Below, in pieces: positions 1 through 8,773 of a DNA stretch of 64,000 nucleotides. The DNA is from an uncultured Prevotella sp. (GTDB lineage Bacteria > Bacteroidota > Bacteroidia > Bacteroidales > Bacteroidaceae), in the NCBI GenBank assembly GCA_900551055.1, contig URUK01000005.1:1-64000 (forward strand). Direction: 5' to 3'. The translations under genes and the position numbers were made by a program. The stretch's first letter is position 1. The number at the start of each line of letters is the position of its first letter. The notes beneath the pieces are model-generated. The model worked only from the letters and a program-made list of their open reading frames with translations. It had not been told where the DNA came from and searched no databases.

Positions 1-97
1 TTACCAACTGACCGCTTGAAGTAAGAATACTATAACATTCTCTTATATCGAACTCACGTTGCTTACGGTTTTCACCGACTGTGATGCCGGTGATGCG
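1..97. other. Left-edge stretch, no supportable gene
   Basis: On the + strand a short frame ends in a stop at 22-24, which could be the last codons of a gene to the left. On the - strand a frame is open from about position 100 to the edge but shows no ATG. Neither can be identified from so little sequence. Confidence 0.2.
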
Positions 98-146
98 CAA
101 AAAGAAATCCCCTCGCCGTTTGCTGTGTTGCAATGGGCGAGGGGAG
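98..146 (-). terminator. Rho-independent terminator of the helicase gene
   Basis: A 9-bp stem, CCCCTCGCC at 109-117 paired with GGCGAGGGG at 136-144, is followed on the - strand by a T-rich run (about 108-98). It lies some 30 bases past the helicase stop codon, as expected for an intrinsic terminator. Confidence 0.7.
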
Positions 147-172
147 GGATGATGAATAAGGGCTTTTGTTTT

Positions 173-1702
173 TTATTTTAATGTCTGCGTCTTCGGCCAG
201 TTTACAAGGAACAGCCGCTCGGTGGCGCGTGTGAAGGCGGTGTACAGCCAGTGGATGTAGTCCGGAGTGAGCATGTCGTCGGTCATATAGCCCTGGTCTA
301 TGTACACGTGCGCCCACTGTCCGCCCTGCGCCTTGTGGCAGGTTACGGCGTAGGCGAACTTCACTTGCAGGGCGTTGTAGTACATGTCTTCGCGTATGCG
401 CTTCATGCGGTCGGCCTTGAGGGGTATGTCCTGATAGTCTTCTTGTACGGCGTTGAACAGTTGTTCGCTCTGTTGGCGCGTCAGTGCCGGCGCTTCTGAC
501 ATGAGCGTATCAAGCAGAACGGTGGCATGGAGTTCGTAATTGTCGTAGTCGGGGAATTGCAGCCACACGTCGGCGAACTTGAAGCCGTACAGCTCCCTGA
601 CGTTGCGCACACGCTGTATGACGGCTCTGTCGCCGTTGGCTATGAACGAAGAGGTGAGCGAAGAGCGGAGAGTGAAGGGCGAAACATTCATTTGCTTTGT
701 AGATAAAGAACCCGTATTGCATTTTAATTCTTCACTCTTCACTCTTCGTTCCTCACTCCCTTTCTCTTTTTCCAGCCAGTAATAGTTGTTTTTTACGACA
801 ATCAGCATGTCGCCGGTGGTAAGCTCTTCCTCCCGTCCGAGCACCATGTTGCGTATTCCGGCGTTGTATATGTTGGCGCGCTTGTTGCTGCGTGTCACTA
901 CCATTGTCTCGTCAATGCCCACTTCGGAGTAGCTGCTGTTAAGCTGTTCTATGAGTTCGTCGCCTGGCACCATGCGTATGTCGGCAAACCCGGAGAACTT
1001 GATTAGCGGCAGTTGGGTGACTTCGTCGTGTGTTATCATGCGCCTGATGACCGTCGCGTTGTAAAGTATGCCTGAGCCTTCGGCCTGCCTTAACACCTCG
1101 TCAAGGTCGCACTGGTACACCGTCATGCCGTAACCGGCCATGTATCCGGCCGACAGTGCAGGCGATTCTTCAGCGCCTACGGGAGGCAGCTGGGCCTTGT
1201 CTCCTACGAGCATCATGCGGCAGTTGCGCCCTGAATAGACAAAGCTGACGAGGTCGTCGAGCAGCCGCCCCGTGCCGAATGTCATCGTTTCGGCCGTTCC
1301 GCCGTTGGCTATCATCGACGCTTCATCGATGATGAACAGCGTGTCTTGCGCCAAATTGTCGTTCAGGTTGAAGCGGCTGTCCTCGCCGGTAAACGCTTTC
1401 TGTCGGTAAATGCGGCGGTGTATGGTAAGTGCCGGGCGGCCTGCGTTGAGCGAGAACACCTTGGCGGCGCGCCCTGTGGGCGCCAGCAGCACAGTCTTCT
1501 GCCGCAGCATGCCCATTGTTTTTACGAAAGCGGCGGCCAGAGTGGTCTTGCCTGTACCGGCAGAGCCGCGTAAAATCATCGCCACATGGCTTCCCATGTC
1601 GGTCATAAAACGGCAAAACGTATCAATAGCGGCGGCCTGTTCGCGCGTTGGAACCAAGCCGAGGGCCTGCCTTGCGAGCAAAGCCAGTTCGTCGACAATC
1701 AT
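173..1702 (-). CDS. RecD-like ATP-dependent DNA helicase (AAA, UvrD/RecD C-terminal fold)
   Basis: Superfamily 1 helicase of the RecD/TraA type, predicted to unwind DNA using ATP. Walker A GSAGTGKT is at residues 46-53 and Walker B IIDEASM near 123-129; a C-terminal VTCHKAQGGQW motif near 455-465 matches the UvrD_C_2 region. At 509 residues it is close to stand-alone Bacteroidota members of this group. A stretch of about 40 residues (near residues 310-352) looks foreign: it is rich in SEE/RVK and SSL/RSS and is encoded by an inverted repeat of 7-bp units at about 643-770 that resembles intergenic repeats elsewhere in the window. The frame stays open, so the protein is probably made with an extra loop. 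It is divergent from the pseudopilin/DUF3822/rsmD operon. The DNA substrate cannot be read from the sequence. Confidence 0.88.
   Translation of the reverse strand: MIVDELALLARQALGLVPTREQAAAIDTFCRFMTDMGSHVAMILRGSAGTGKTTLAAAFVKTMGMLRQKTVLLAPTGRAAKVFSLNAGRPALTIHRRIYRQKAFTGEDSRFNLNDNLAQDTLFIIDEASMIANGGTAETMTFGTGRLLDDLVSFVYSGRNCRMMLVGDKAQLPPVGAEESPALSAGYMAGYGMTVYQCDLDEVLRQAEGSGILYNATVIRRMITHDEVTQLPLIKFSGFADIRMVPGDELIEQLNSSYSEVGIDETMVVTRSNKRANIYNAGIRNMVLGREEELTTGDMLIVVKNNYYWLEKEKGSEERRVKSEELKCNTGSLSTKQMNVSPFTLRSSLTSSFIANGDRAVIQRVRNVRELYGFKFADVWLQFPDYDNYELHATVLLDTLMSEAPALTRQQSEQLFNAVQEDYQDIPLKADRMKRIREDMYYNALQVKFAYAVTCHKAQGGQWAHVYIDQGYMTDDMLTPDYIHWLYTAFTRATERLFLVNWPKTQTLK
640..775. repeat. Period-7 inverted repeat inside the helicase gene
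   Basis: The + strand shows an arm of GAAGAG/GTGA-type heptads (about 645-680), a 40-base spacer, and a complementary arm with repeated CTTCACT units (about 719-765). The same AGAGTGA/AGAATTA heptads occur in intergenic hairpins at 3205, 57261 and 63551. Here the element reads through in frame. Confidence 0.75.
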
Positions 1703-1721
1703 CAGTTTTTAACTTAAAGGT

Positions 1722-1752
1722 TTGGACTTACGGATAATTTGGCGTATTTTTG
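1722..1752 (+). promoter_or_regulatory. Promoter of the 1865-3917 operon
   Basis: TTG at 1722-1724, a 20-base gap and TATTTTTG at 1745-1752 fit the Bacteroidota -33/-7 consensus (TTTG ... TAnnTTTG). It predicts a leader of about 105 bases before the ATG at 1865. Confidence 0.6.
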
Positions 1753-1781
1753 CAACGCATAGTATGCTGTAAAGCATGATG

Positions 1782-1789
1782 CAAACTTA
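1782..1789 (-). promoter_or_regulatory. -7 box of the helicase promoter
   Basis: CAAACTTA on + reads TAAGTTTG on -, matching TAnnTTTG, about 80 bases upstream of the helicase start. No clear -33 TTG is seen, so support is partial. Confidence 0.4.
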
Positions 1790-1864
1790 CTAAAAATAAT
1801 CGGTAAAGAGTTCGGCGCATGCCGGTAAAGTAGTCTTTTATCTGCGGCAAGCGCCGTTTTCGAT

Positions 1865-2344
1865 ATGTGCAAATTCAACATGAACTACGTTTTGGGTGCG
1901 CTTGCGGCGGCTTTGGCCGTAACGTGCGTGCTCAGCATACATGCCCCCATGCGGTTCGACGGCCTTCGTGCGGAGCGTGAACAGGCTGTGAAGGAACGGC
2001 TTGTAAGGATAAGGTATGCGGAGGAACGTTACCGGCAGACCAACGGAACTTACACCGATGATTTCAACGAGCTTGTACGTGGCGGTTATCTTGCCGACTC
2101 ATTGCAGTATGTCCCGTTTTCCGGCGGTAAGAAATTCGACATAGCCGTGAACATGCAGACAGGCAAGTCGGGGCGGCAGATTCCATTGATGGAGTGCGGA
2201 GCGGAATACGTCGAATACCTCGACGGGCTTGACGGCAACAGCATTTCAAATCTTGTTGAAGAGGCCGAGAGTGCCGGGCGTTATCCCGGTTTGAAGATAG
2301 GAGACTTAACCACACCAAATGATAATGCAGGAAACTGGGAATAA
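1865..2344 (+). CDS. Pseudopilin-like membrane-anchored protein, function unknown
   Basis: A 159-residue protein with one hydrophobic N-terminal segment (about residues 7-25). Next comes a charged helix and a segment, IRYAEERYRQTNGTY near residues 56-70, that resembles the start of type II secretion/type IV pseudopilin globular domains. No full pilin machinery is nearby, so a role in secretion is not supported. A second ATG at 1880 (MNYVLG) is an alternative start. It overlaps the next gene by 26 bases and is probably co-transcribed with DUF3822 and rsmD from the promoter at 1722-1752. The order pseudopilin-like, DUF3822, rsmD recalls other Bacteroidales genomes (from memory). Confidence 0.7.
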   Translation: MCKFNMNYVLGALAAALAVTCVLSIHAPMRFDGLRAEREQAVKERLVRIRYAEERYRQTNGTYTDDFNELVRGGYLADSLQYVPFSGGKKFDIAVNMQTGKSGRQIPLMECGAEYVEYLDGLDGNSISNLVEEAESAGRYPGLKIGDLTTPNDNAGNWE

Positions 2345-3212
2345 AATATTTCAACAGGCGGACAGGCGTATAGACGGAACTCGTCACCTCGACGGTTTGG
2401 GGGCTGGCAACGGCCTGTTGGTGAAAAAGAGTCCGCGGCTCGTCATACGTGTGGGCCGCCACACTTTGTCGTTCTCTGCGCTTGCTCCGGGCAGCGTTTC
2501 CGGCATTGTGTTCGAACCTTATACGGTAAGAAGCGGAATATCCATGGCGGCAAACCTTAGGGAAGCGTTTAGGGAAATCGACCTTCAGGCCGGTGGATGG
2601 CAGAGGGCGATGGTGATGGTTGACTCTCCCGTGCTGATGGTTCCTATCGACGAGTACAAGGATTCGCTGAAAGACGTGTATTACCACCATTCCATCACCG
2701 GGCGCAGCGGCGAGAGTGTGATGCATGCCGTGCTGCCTTCGCTCAACGCAGTGGCCGTGTATTCCATGAACAAGGACTTGAAGCTGGTTGTTGACGACCA
2801 TTTCACAGACGTGCGTTTCACCCATGTCTGCACGCCCGTATGGGAACACCTTTACCGCCGCAGCTTCACCGGCGTAAGGCAGAAGCTGTACGCTTATTTC
2901 CACGACAAGAAGCTCGACGTGTTCAGTTTCCAGCAAAACCGCTTCAGGTTCACCAACAGTTTCGACACGAACCTTGTGCCCGATGCCGTTTACTTCATGC
3001 TGAACGTTTGGAAACAGCTGGCTTTCGACAACCGTCGTGACGAGCTTCACCTCGCCGGGGAGCTGCCAAGCCGCGACGAGCTTGTGCAGGAGCTGCGCCA
3101 GTTTATACAAAACGTGTACGTGATAAACCCCAAGGCGGAGTTCAACCGCGCGCCAATCACCGAGATAAAAGGGTTGCCATACGACCTGATGACATACTTC
3201 TTGAAGAATTAA
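2319..3212 (+). CDS. DUF3822 family protein
   Basis: A 297-residue soluble protein matching the Bacteroidota DUF3822 family as I recall it: LVIRVGRHTLSFSAL near the N-terminus, a central MVDSPVLMVP segment and VYFMLNVWKQLAFD late in the protein. The family has no assigned biochemical role. Starts at 2319 (overlapping the upstream gene by 26 bases) and 2325 are both possible. Its position just before rsmD suggests one transcriptional unit but does not establish a shared function. Confidence 0.8.
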   Translation: MIMQETGNKIFQQADRRIDGTRHLDGLGAGNGLLVKKSPRLVIRVGRHTLSFSALAPGSVSGIVFEPYTVRSGISMAANLREAFREIDLQAGGWQRAMVMVDSPVLMVPIDEYKDSLKDVYYHHSITGRSGESVMHAVLPSLNAVAVYSMNKDLKLVVDDHFTDVRFTHVCTPVWEHLYRRSFTGVRQKLYAYFHDKKLDVFSFQQNRFRFTNSFDTNLVPDAVYFMLNVWKQLAFDNRRDELHLAGELPSRDELVQELRQFIQNVYVINPKAEFNRAPITEIKGLPYDLMTYFLKN

Positions 3213-3366
3213 GAATTAAGAGTTAAGAATTAAGAAAATATCCGTTGTCGATTAGAAAGACATGTTTTCTTAATTAGCTTAACGCTGACTTTCAGTTCTT
3301 AACTCTTAATTCTTAATTTAATATATGTGCTTTTCTTAACTCTTAATTCTTAACTCTTAATTAAAA
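3203..3366. repeat. Inverted AGAATTA/AGAGTTA heptad repeat between DUF3822 and rsmD
   Basis: A left arm of tandem AGAATTA/AGAGTTA units (3205-3236) is followed by two right arms of the reverse complement (about 3295-3322 and 3336-3363). The RNA could fold into a long A/U-rich hairpin inside the operon. Near-copies lie at 57261-57392 and 63549-63681. Confidence 0.85.
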
Positions 3367-3368
3367 AG

Positions 3369-3917
3369 GTGCGAATAATAACCGGAATATACAAGGGACG
3401 TCACTTTGAAATACCAAAGACGTTCAAGGCGAGGCCGACTACGGACTTCGCAAAGGAAAACATTTTCAACGTGCTTAACGGCTACATAGACCTTGACGGG
3501 GCTGTTGCGCTCGACTTGTTTTCGGGCACCGGCAGCATATCACTCGAACTGCTTTCGCGCGGATGCGCCTCGGTTGTAAGCGTTGAGGCCGACCGCGACC
3601 ACCACGCATTCATCCGCCAGTGCCTCAAGAAGCTTGGCACTGACAAGTGCATACCACTGCGCGGCGATGTGTTCCGCTTCATCAAGAGCTGCCGCCAGCA
3701 GTTCGACTTCATCTTTGCCGACCCTCCTTACGCCCTGCCCGAACTGCCGCTGTTGCCCAGGATGATATTGGAGCGCGGCATGTTGAAGTCAGGCGGCATA
3801 TTCGTTTTCGAGCACGGGAAGCACAACTCGTTTGAGGATGTGCCCGGTTTCATCGAACACCGCGCCTACGGCAGCGTAAATTTCAGCCTCTTCCGCCAGC
3901 CGGAAGCGACGGAATAG
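3369..3917 (+). CDS. rsmD: 16S rRNA (guanine(966)-N(2))-methyltransferase RsmD
   Basis: SAM-dependent methyltransferase that modifies G966 (E. coli numbering) of 16S rRNA in the small-subunit head. The SAM-binding motif LDLFSGTGSISLE is near residues 48-60 and the catalytic FADPPYA motif near 116-122, both typical of RsmD. Length 182 fits the family (about 180-200). The start codon is GTG at 3369, directly after the repeat; no upstream ATG in this frame gives a better N-terminus than MRIITGIYKG. Last gene of the 1865-3917 operon. Confidence 0.95.
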   Translation: MRIITGIYKGRHFEIPKTFKARPTTDFAKENIFNVLNGYIDLDGAVALDLFSGTGSISLELLSRGCASVVSVEADRDHHAFIRQCLKKLGTDKCIPLRGDVFRFIKSCRQQFDFIFADPPYALPELPLLPRMILERGMLKSGGIFVFEHGKHNSFEDVPGFIEHRAYGSVNFSLFRQPEATE

Positions 3918-3950
3918 CACTGCCAAGTAAATCATATAAAATGTTTTTCA

Positions 3951-4050
3951 TTTTTACTGTCACACTGTCACGGCATGTCTTAAACCGCTGATTGCCAGCC
4001 GGATACGCTGTGACAGTAATTCCGGTTGAATGTCACCGTAAGTCACATCG
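3951..4050. repeat. Partial copy of a TGTCACACTGTCAC element
   Basis: The start (about 3955-3976) closely matches the left end of the larger element at 39036-39254, followed by an inverted CTGTGACAG. The right-hand terminal repeat is missing, so this looks like a truncated copy. Confidence 0.55.
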
Positions 4051-4107
4051 TTAGCTTTTGATTAACGCAATGCCGTCGGCTTTTGGTTGAATGACAAATG
4101 AATGAAA

Positions 4108-4196
4108 TGCAAAATGCCACCTTTCGCCTTGCAAAAGGTGGCGTTTTGGACGGTAAAAGGTGGCCTTTCGCGATGCAAAAGGCCACCTTTTGCAAA
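4108..4196. repeat. 22-bp dyad repeat array (GGCC-core family)
   Basis: About four units of a roughly 22-base module (TGCAAAAGG-n-CCTTTT type) with self-complementary cores such as AAAGGTGGCC/GGCCACCTTT. It fills the gap between rsmD and the nitroreductase gene. The same family recurs at least ten more times in the window. Confidence 0.85.
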
Positions 4197-4249
4197 GACG
4201 CCGGAAAGGGGCTGTTTCATGCCGCGTGTCTTTTTCGCTGTAGAAGGCA

Positions 4250-4279
4250 TTGCCGTGTGGCGGAAAATGACTAACTTTG
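4250..4279 (+). promoter_or_regulatory. Promoter of the nitroreductase gene
   Basis: TTG at 4250-4252, a 19-base spacer and TAACTTTG at 4272-4279 match the Bacteroidota consensus almost exactly. Initiation about 7 bases later leaves a short leader before ATG 4308. Confidence 0.75.
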
Positions 4280-4307
4280 CGCTTGTATTAACAACAGGGT
4301 TAAGACT

Positions 4308-5048
4308 ATGAAGACTATAAACACAAGGCGGAGCATCCGCAAATATTCAGGCAGGGAGGTGGCCGACGAGCTGCTTAACCGCCTGCTCGACGAGGCCGCA
4401 CGCACGCAGACGATGGGCAACATGCAGTTGTACAGCGTTGTTGTGACGCGTTCGCAGGAGATGAAGGAGCGGCTCGCTCCGGCGCATTTCAACCAGCCGA
4501 TGGTTACCGAGGCACCTGTGGTGCTGACGGTGTGCGCCGACTTCAACCGCGCAAGCCGCTGGTGCCGCTGCCGTAAGGCTGAGCCGGGCTATGACAACTT
4601 CCTTTCATTCATCAACGCGGCAACAGACGCGCTTCTTTACACGCAGACTTTCTGCAACCTTGCGGAAGAAGAAGGACTGGGACTGTGCTTCCTCGGCACT
4701 ACCGTTTACCAGCCGCAGGCGCTCATCGACGCGCTGCAGCTGCCACGGCTGGTGATGCCCGTGGCTACGCTCACCGTTGGCTGGCCTGCCGAAGAGCCTC
4801 CGCTTACCGACCGTCTGCCGCTTGAATCGTTCGTGCACAGCGAGACTTACCATGACTATTCGCCCGAGGACATCGACCGTTTTTACGGCCCGAAGGAAGC
4901 GTTGGAGGAGAACCGCGAGTTTGTCCGCATAAATAATAAGGAGACGCTGGCCCAGATTTTCACCGACATCCGTTACACAAAGAAGGACAACGAATCGATG
5001 TCTGCCGGAATGATGGAGGCGTTGAGGCGGCAAGGATTTATTGTTTAG
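4308..5048 (+). CDS. Nitroreductase family protein (FMN-dependent NAD(P)H oxidoreductase)
   Basis: A 246-residue member of the nitroreductase fold, usually a flavin dimer that reduces nitro compounds or quinones. The N-terminal RRSIRKYSGREV (about 7-18) is the typical FMN-phosphate-binding start. A mid-protein segment with INAATDALLYTQTFCNLAEE and LGLCFLGTTVYQP resembles NfsA/FRP-type members. The C-terminal third (SETYHDYSPEDIDRFY) fits the extended tail of this subgroup. Its physiological substrate cannot be told. It has its own promoter and a strong hairpin after the stop, so it is probably monocistronic. Confidence 0.88.
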   Translation: MKTINTRRSIRKYSGREVADELLNRLLDEAARTQTMGNMQLYSVVVTRSQEMKERLAPAHFNQPMVTEAPVVLTVCADFNRASRWCRCRKAEPGYDNFLSFINAATDALLYTQTFCNLAEEEGLGLCFLGTTVYQPQALIDALQLPRLVMPVATLTVGWPAEEPPLTDRLPLESFVHSETYHDYSPEDIDRFYGPKEALEENREFVRINNKETLAQIFTDIRYTKKDNESMSAGMMEALRRQGFIV

Positions 5049-5071
5049 GGTTATAAGGTCATGCGGTTTGG

Positions 5072-5119
5072 GTCATGAAAAGCTGCACAATATGTGTGCA
5101 TTGTGCAGCTTTTCATGAC
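5072..5119. terminator. 20-bp perfect hairpin after the nitroreductase gene
   Basis: Bases 5072-5091 are exactly complementary to 5100-5119 with an 8-base loop. It lies 24 bases after the stop. There is no T-run, so it may end transcription weakly or protect the mRNA 3' end. Confidence 0.6.
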
Positions 5120-5525
5120 TCATTAGACAAAAAATGTAAAATCAAAGCATTTTCTTGCCGGAATATTTGGAAAACTGGCGGAAAGTGATTAATTTTATGG
5201 CAGAAAACAACGACACACAGCATAAGTTGTCGATGGTCTCAAAGCGAATGAAAAGAAATGTCAGAACAACTCTGATATATTAGACAACTGATGAACGTGT
5301 GATGTACTTTCGAGTAACGGGATGTTTGGAAAGATGGTAAATGTTTGATGTCATGGAGATGTTTTTTCACAAAGATGAGAGGGAAACAAAGAAAACAAGT
5401 TGTTGATATGGATGTTTTTAATTAATGGTTGAACAGGCATCCTGTTACTGAACTAAAGGAAAGGAGAATGCGTCATGGCACAGTATATGGCGCATCCTCT
5501 TCTTTTTGTGCCGTTTTGAAAGCAT
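5120..5525 (+). promoter_or_regulatory. Long nhaA leader with attenuator-like hairpin
   Basis: About 400 bases without a convincing gene. Near the end are a small AACAGG-CAT-CCTGTT hairpin (about 5431-5447) and a larger imperfect one (about 5462-5498, arms AGAATGCGTCAT and ATGGCGCATCCTCTT) followed by a CTTCTTTTT run. This is terminator-like and sits only tens of bases before nhaA. A possible mini-frame starts at ATG 5468. No TAnnTTTG box is obvious. I do not recognise a known riboswitch class. Confidence 0.4.
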
Positions 5526-5543
5526 GTGATTCTCAATGAAAAT

Positions 5544-6857
5544 ATGTCAATGAAGTATCAGAAAAAGATAGGCCGGGGGCTGGTAATGCCCTTGCAGCAG
5601 TTTATCCAAAGGGAAAAGTCGGCCGGGATAGTGCTCGGCGTAAGTGTGGTTGTGGCCTTGCTGCTGGCCAATTCGCCGTGGAGCGAGGGGTATTTCCATC
5701 TGTTTGAACATAAGCTCGGTTTCGTTTTCAACGGCGAGCCGTATCTTTACTACTCGCTTCACCACTGGATTAACGACGGACTTATGTCGATGTTCTTCTT
5801 CGTTGTGGGGCTTGAACTGAAGCGCGAGTTCATCGGCGGTGAGCTGGCCGACCCCCGTAACACAGTCCTTCCGATAGGTGCCGCCGTGGCCGGGATGCTT
5901 GTTCCGGCGCTGATTTACACCGTGCTGAACGCCGGAACGCCGTCGGCCGGTGGCTGGGGAATACCGATGGCAACCGACATTGCGTTCTCTCTCGCCATAA
6001 TCTACGCCCTTGGCGACCGCGTTCCGCTTGCTGCCAAGGTGTTTCTGACAACGCTCGCCATCGTCGACGACCTCGGGGCGGTGGTTGTCATCGCGCTGTT
6101 CTATACCTCGGAAATATCGCTTGTCAACATCGCCGTCGGCCTGGCGTTCCTTGGAGTGATGTTCGCCGCCAACAAGATGGGCGTGAAGAACGTCGTGTTT
6201 TACGGCCTCTTGGGCATCGGCGGAGTGTGGACGGCATTCCTGATGTCGGGCATTCACGCCACGATAGCCGCCGTTTTGGCCGCCTTTGTCATACCTTCAG
6301 ACGCCCGTTTGCCCGAATCTTTATATCTTAAGAGGGCTGCAAACAACCTGCGGCGGTTTGCCGGAATAAAGCCTAACAACGTCTCGACGCTTGAACACGA
6401 GCAGGTGGAAGTCATCGCGGACATGATGAACGACACGCGCGACGCCATCCCTCCGTCGCAGCGTTTGGAACATGCCATGCACCCGTTCGTGTCGTTCGTT
6501 GTCATGCCTGTGTTCGCCTTGGCCAATGCCGGGGTGTCGTTCGCCGGGCTTGACGTGCAGAGTGTGTTCTCGACCAACGTCGCACCGGGTGTTGCCTTGG
6601 GACTTCTCGTCGGCAAACCGTTGGGCATCGCGCTTTCCGTTTACTTGCTTGTGCGGCTCGGAATAGCAAAGAAGACCGAGGCGTTGACGGCGAGGCGCAT
6701 CGTAGGTCTTGGCTTCCTGGCCTCCATCGGGTTCACGATGTCGATGTTCATATCCACCCTTGCCTTCACCGACGGCATGATGTTGATGCAGGCAAAGATA
6801 GGAATTTTCGCCGCGTCGATACTCGGCGGAATAATAGGTTACCGCCTGTTGAAATAA
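5544..6857 (+). CDS. nhaA: Na+/H+ antiporter NhaA
   Basis: Inner-membrane antiporter that expels Na+ in exchange for H+ and helps pH and salt homeostasis. About 11-12 hydrophobic segments are visible. Family signatures are present: FFFVVGLELKREF, then ATDIAFSLAIIYALG and AIVDDLGAVVVIA, which hold the paired aspartates of the ion site, and GFTMSMFISTLAF near the C-terminus. Length about 437 fits larger NhaA members. The frame opens at GTG 5526; ATG 5544 and ATG 5550 are more likely starts. The long leader with a terminator-like hairpin suggests attenuation control. It ends in a hairpin shared with the convergent fumarase gene. Confidence 0.93.
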   Translation: MSMKYQKKIGRGLVMPLQQFIQREKSAGIVLGVSVVVALLLANSPWSEGYFHLFEHKLGFVFNGEPYLYYSLHHWINDGLMSMFFFVVGLELKREFIGGELADPRNTVLPIGAAVAGMLVPALIYTVLNAGTPSAGGWGIPMATDIAFSLAIIYALGDRVPLAAKVFLTTLAIVDDLGAVVVIALFYTSEISLVNIAVGLAFLGVMFAANKMGVKNVVFYGLLGIGGVWTAFLMSGIHATIAAVLAAFVIPSDARLPESLYLKRAANNLRRFAGIKPNNVSTLEHEQVEVIADMMNDTRDAIPPSQRLEHAMHPFVSFVVMPVFALANAGVSFAGLDVQSVFSTNVAPGVALGLLVGKPLGIALSVYLLVRLGIAKKTEALTARRIVGLGFLASIGFTMSMFISTLAFTDGMMLMQAKIGIFAASILGGIIGYRLLK

Positions 6858-6875
6858 GAGGTTAGACATATTATA

Positions 6876-6920
6876 AATCAATAAGCCGACAACGGACATC
6901 CCGTTGCCGGCTTATTGATT
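6876..6920. terminator. Bidirectional hairpin terminator between nhaA and fumarase
   Basis: Bases 6876-6895 pair with 6901-6920 (19 of 20 positions, 5-base loop). The stem has A/T-rich outer ends, so it provides U-rich tails in both directions for the convergent genes. Confidence 0.8.
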
Positions 6921-6942
6921 ATTTGTTTGTCTGCTAAAGAAC

Positions 6943-8586
6943 TTACTTGCATGACGGAGTCCACGGTTTCAGCTGCTTGAAGAAGTCGTTGCCCTTGTCG
7001 TCCACGAGGATGAAAGCTGGGAAGTCAACCACGTTAATCTTCCAGATTGCCTCCATGCCGAGCTCGGGATACTCGACGCATTCAATGCTCTTGATGCTGT
7101 TCATGGAAAGAACGGCAGCCGGACCGCCGATGCTTCCGAGGTAGAAACCGCCGTGTTTCTTGCATGCGTCGGTAACAACCTGTGTGCGGTTGCCCTTTGC
7201 AATCATCACCATAGAGCCTCCGTGGTCTTGGAACTCGTCAACATACGGGTCCATGCGGTTGGCCGTTGTCGGGCCCATCGAGCCGCAAGGCATGCCTTCC
7301 GGGGTCTTTGCGGGGCCTGCATAGAGCACGGGATGGTCTTTGAAATACTGCGGCAAGTCTTCGCCTGCGTCCAAACGGGCCTTCAGTTTGGCGTGGGCAA
7401 TGTCGCGTGCTACGATAATCGTACCGTTGAGGCTTACACGTGTAGACACCGGGTACTGTGAAAGTATCTTGCAGATTTCGCTCATCGGCTGGTTCAGGTC
7501 AATGCGCACGGCGTCGCCTTCGCCTGCGTTGCGCAGCTCTTCGGGTATGAGTTCGCCGGGATTGTCGTCCAGTTTCTCAATCCAAACGCCGTCTTTCGTT
7601 ATCTTGGCCTTGATGTTTCGGTCGGCAGAGCAGCTCACTCCGAGACCGATTGGGCACGATGCGCCGTGACGCGGCAGGCGGATTACTCGGATGTCGTGGG
7701 CGAAATACTTGCCGCCGAACTGCGCTCCGAGTCCGATTTTGTGCGCTTCTTCCAACAGTTGCTTCTCAAGCTCTACGTCGCGGAAGGCCCTTCCCGTCTC
7801 GTCTCCTGTCGTGGGGAGGTTGTCATAGTAATGAGTTGATGCGAGCTTCACGGTCAGGAGGTTCTTCTCAGCCGATGTTCCGCCTATCACGAAGGCAATA
7901 TGATAAGGAGGACAAGCCGCTGTTCCGAGAGTCTTCATCTTCTCTACGAGGAACGGAACCAGCGTGCCGGGGTTCTGTATCCTGGCCTTTGTCTCCTGAT
8001 AGAAGTACGTCTTGTTGGCCGAGCCGCCGCCCTTAACCACGCAGAGGAACTTGTACTCCATGCCCTCCGTTGCCTCGATGTCAATCTGTGCAGGCAGGTT
8101 GCAGCGTGTGTTCACCTCCTCGTACATCGAGAGGGGAGCGTTCTGAGAGTAGCGCAGGTTCTCTTCGGTGTATGTCTTGTACACTCCTTTCGACAGAGCT
8201 TCTTCGTCGCAGAAGCCCGTCCACACCTGTTGTCCCTTCTCGCCGTGGATGATTGCCGTGCCGGTATCCTGGCAGAAAGGCAGCTTTCCCTTGCAAGCCA
8301 CCTCGGCGTTGCGCAGGAATGTCAGTGCCACATACTTGTCGTTGTCGCTCGCTTCGGGGTCAGTCAGGATTTTAGCCACCTGCTCGTTGTGAGCGCGGCG
8401 CAGCAAAAAGTTGACATCCCTGAAGGCCGCGTTGGCAAGCATCGTCAACGCTTCAGGACTTACTTTGAGGATAGGTTTGCCCTCGAATTCGCTAACCGAC
8501 ACGCCGTCTTTGGTCAAGAGATAGTACTCCGTGTCGTCTTTGCCCAGCTGGAACATGGGGGCGTACTTGAAATCAGGTGTTGCCAT
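6943..8586 (-). CDS. Fumarate hydratase class I, [4Fe-4S] type
   Basis: Interconverts fumarate and malate. It is an iron-sulphur hydratase of the FumA/FumB type with the alpha and beta parts in one 547-residue chain. Cysteines at about 105 (PFCQDTGT), 225 (AACPPYH) and 319 (GVSCSADRN) have the spacing of the three cluster ligands known from class I fumarases. GPTTANRMD and [10 protein letters not shown] are typical C-terminal motifs. The frame extends to 8628, but ATG 8586 ([10 protein letters not shown]) is the natural start and leaves room for the promoter at 8704-8732. In anaerobic Bacteroidota this enzyme normally works in the reductive branch from oxaloacetate to succinate. Confidence 0.95.
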   Translation of the reverse strand: MATPDFKYAPMFQLGKDDTEYYLLTKDGVSVSEFEGKPILKVSPEALTMLANAAFRDVNFLLRRAHNEQVAKILTDPEASDNDKYVALTFLRNAEVACKGKLPFCQDTGTAIIHGEKGQQVWTGFCDEEALSKGVYKTYTEENLRYSQNAPLSMYEEVNTRCNLPAQIDIEATEGMEYKFLCVVKGGGSANKTYFYQETKARIQNPGTLVPFLVEKMKTLGTAACPPYHIAFVIGGTSAEKNLLTVKLASTHYYDNLPTTGDETGRAFRDVELEKQLLEEAHKIGLGAQFGGKYFAHDIRVIRLPRHGASCPIGLGVSCSADRNIKAKITKDGVWIEKLDDNPGELIPEELRNAGEGDAVRIDLNQPMSEICKILSQYPVSTRVSLNGTIIVARDIAHAKLKARLDAGEDLPQYFKDHPVLYAGPAKTPEGMPCGSMGPTTANRMDPYVDEFQDHGGSMVMIAKGNRTQVVTDACKKHGGFYLGSIGGPAAVLSMNSIKSIECVEYPELGMEAIWKINVVDFPAFILVDDKGNDFFKQLKPWTPSCK

Positions 8587-8703
8587 AATGTTTTGTTGAA
8601 AGTTTTTGACCCACCCCAACCTTGCCAATCTGAGGAAAATCCTTGTTCTGTCAGGATTGCCGTGGGTGTTTATAAAGTTTTTGTTTATATGTTTTTACTG
8701 TTA

Positions 8704-8732
8704 CAAAGGTATTCAATTTTATTGAGAAAACA
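8704..8732 (-). promoter_or_regulatory. Promoter of the fumarase gene
   Basis: On the - strand TACCTTTG (8711-8704) is preceded by TTG (8732-8730) with an 18-base gap. The predicted leader to ATG 8586 is about 110 bases. Confidence 0.65.
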
Positions 8733-8773
8733 AGTCTCATGGCAGCAAAACTTGCGCCCATTCCGGTCGCCGC

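Noticed and set aside
2064..3110. Long - strand frame (348 codons) opposite the DUF3822 gene
   Set aside because: The + strand frame matches a known family and sits in an operon; the opposite frame shows no motif.
4062..4311. Small frames across the 4108-4196 repeat on both strands
   Set aside because: They consist of repeat DNA with a 22-base period that is not a multiple of three; no independent coding support.
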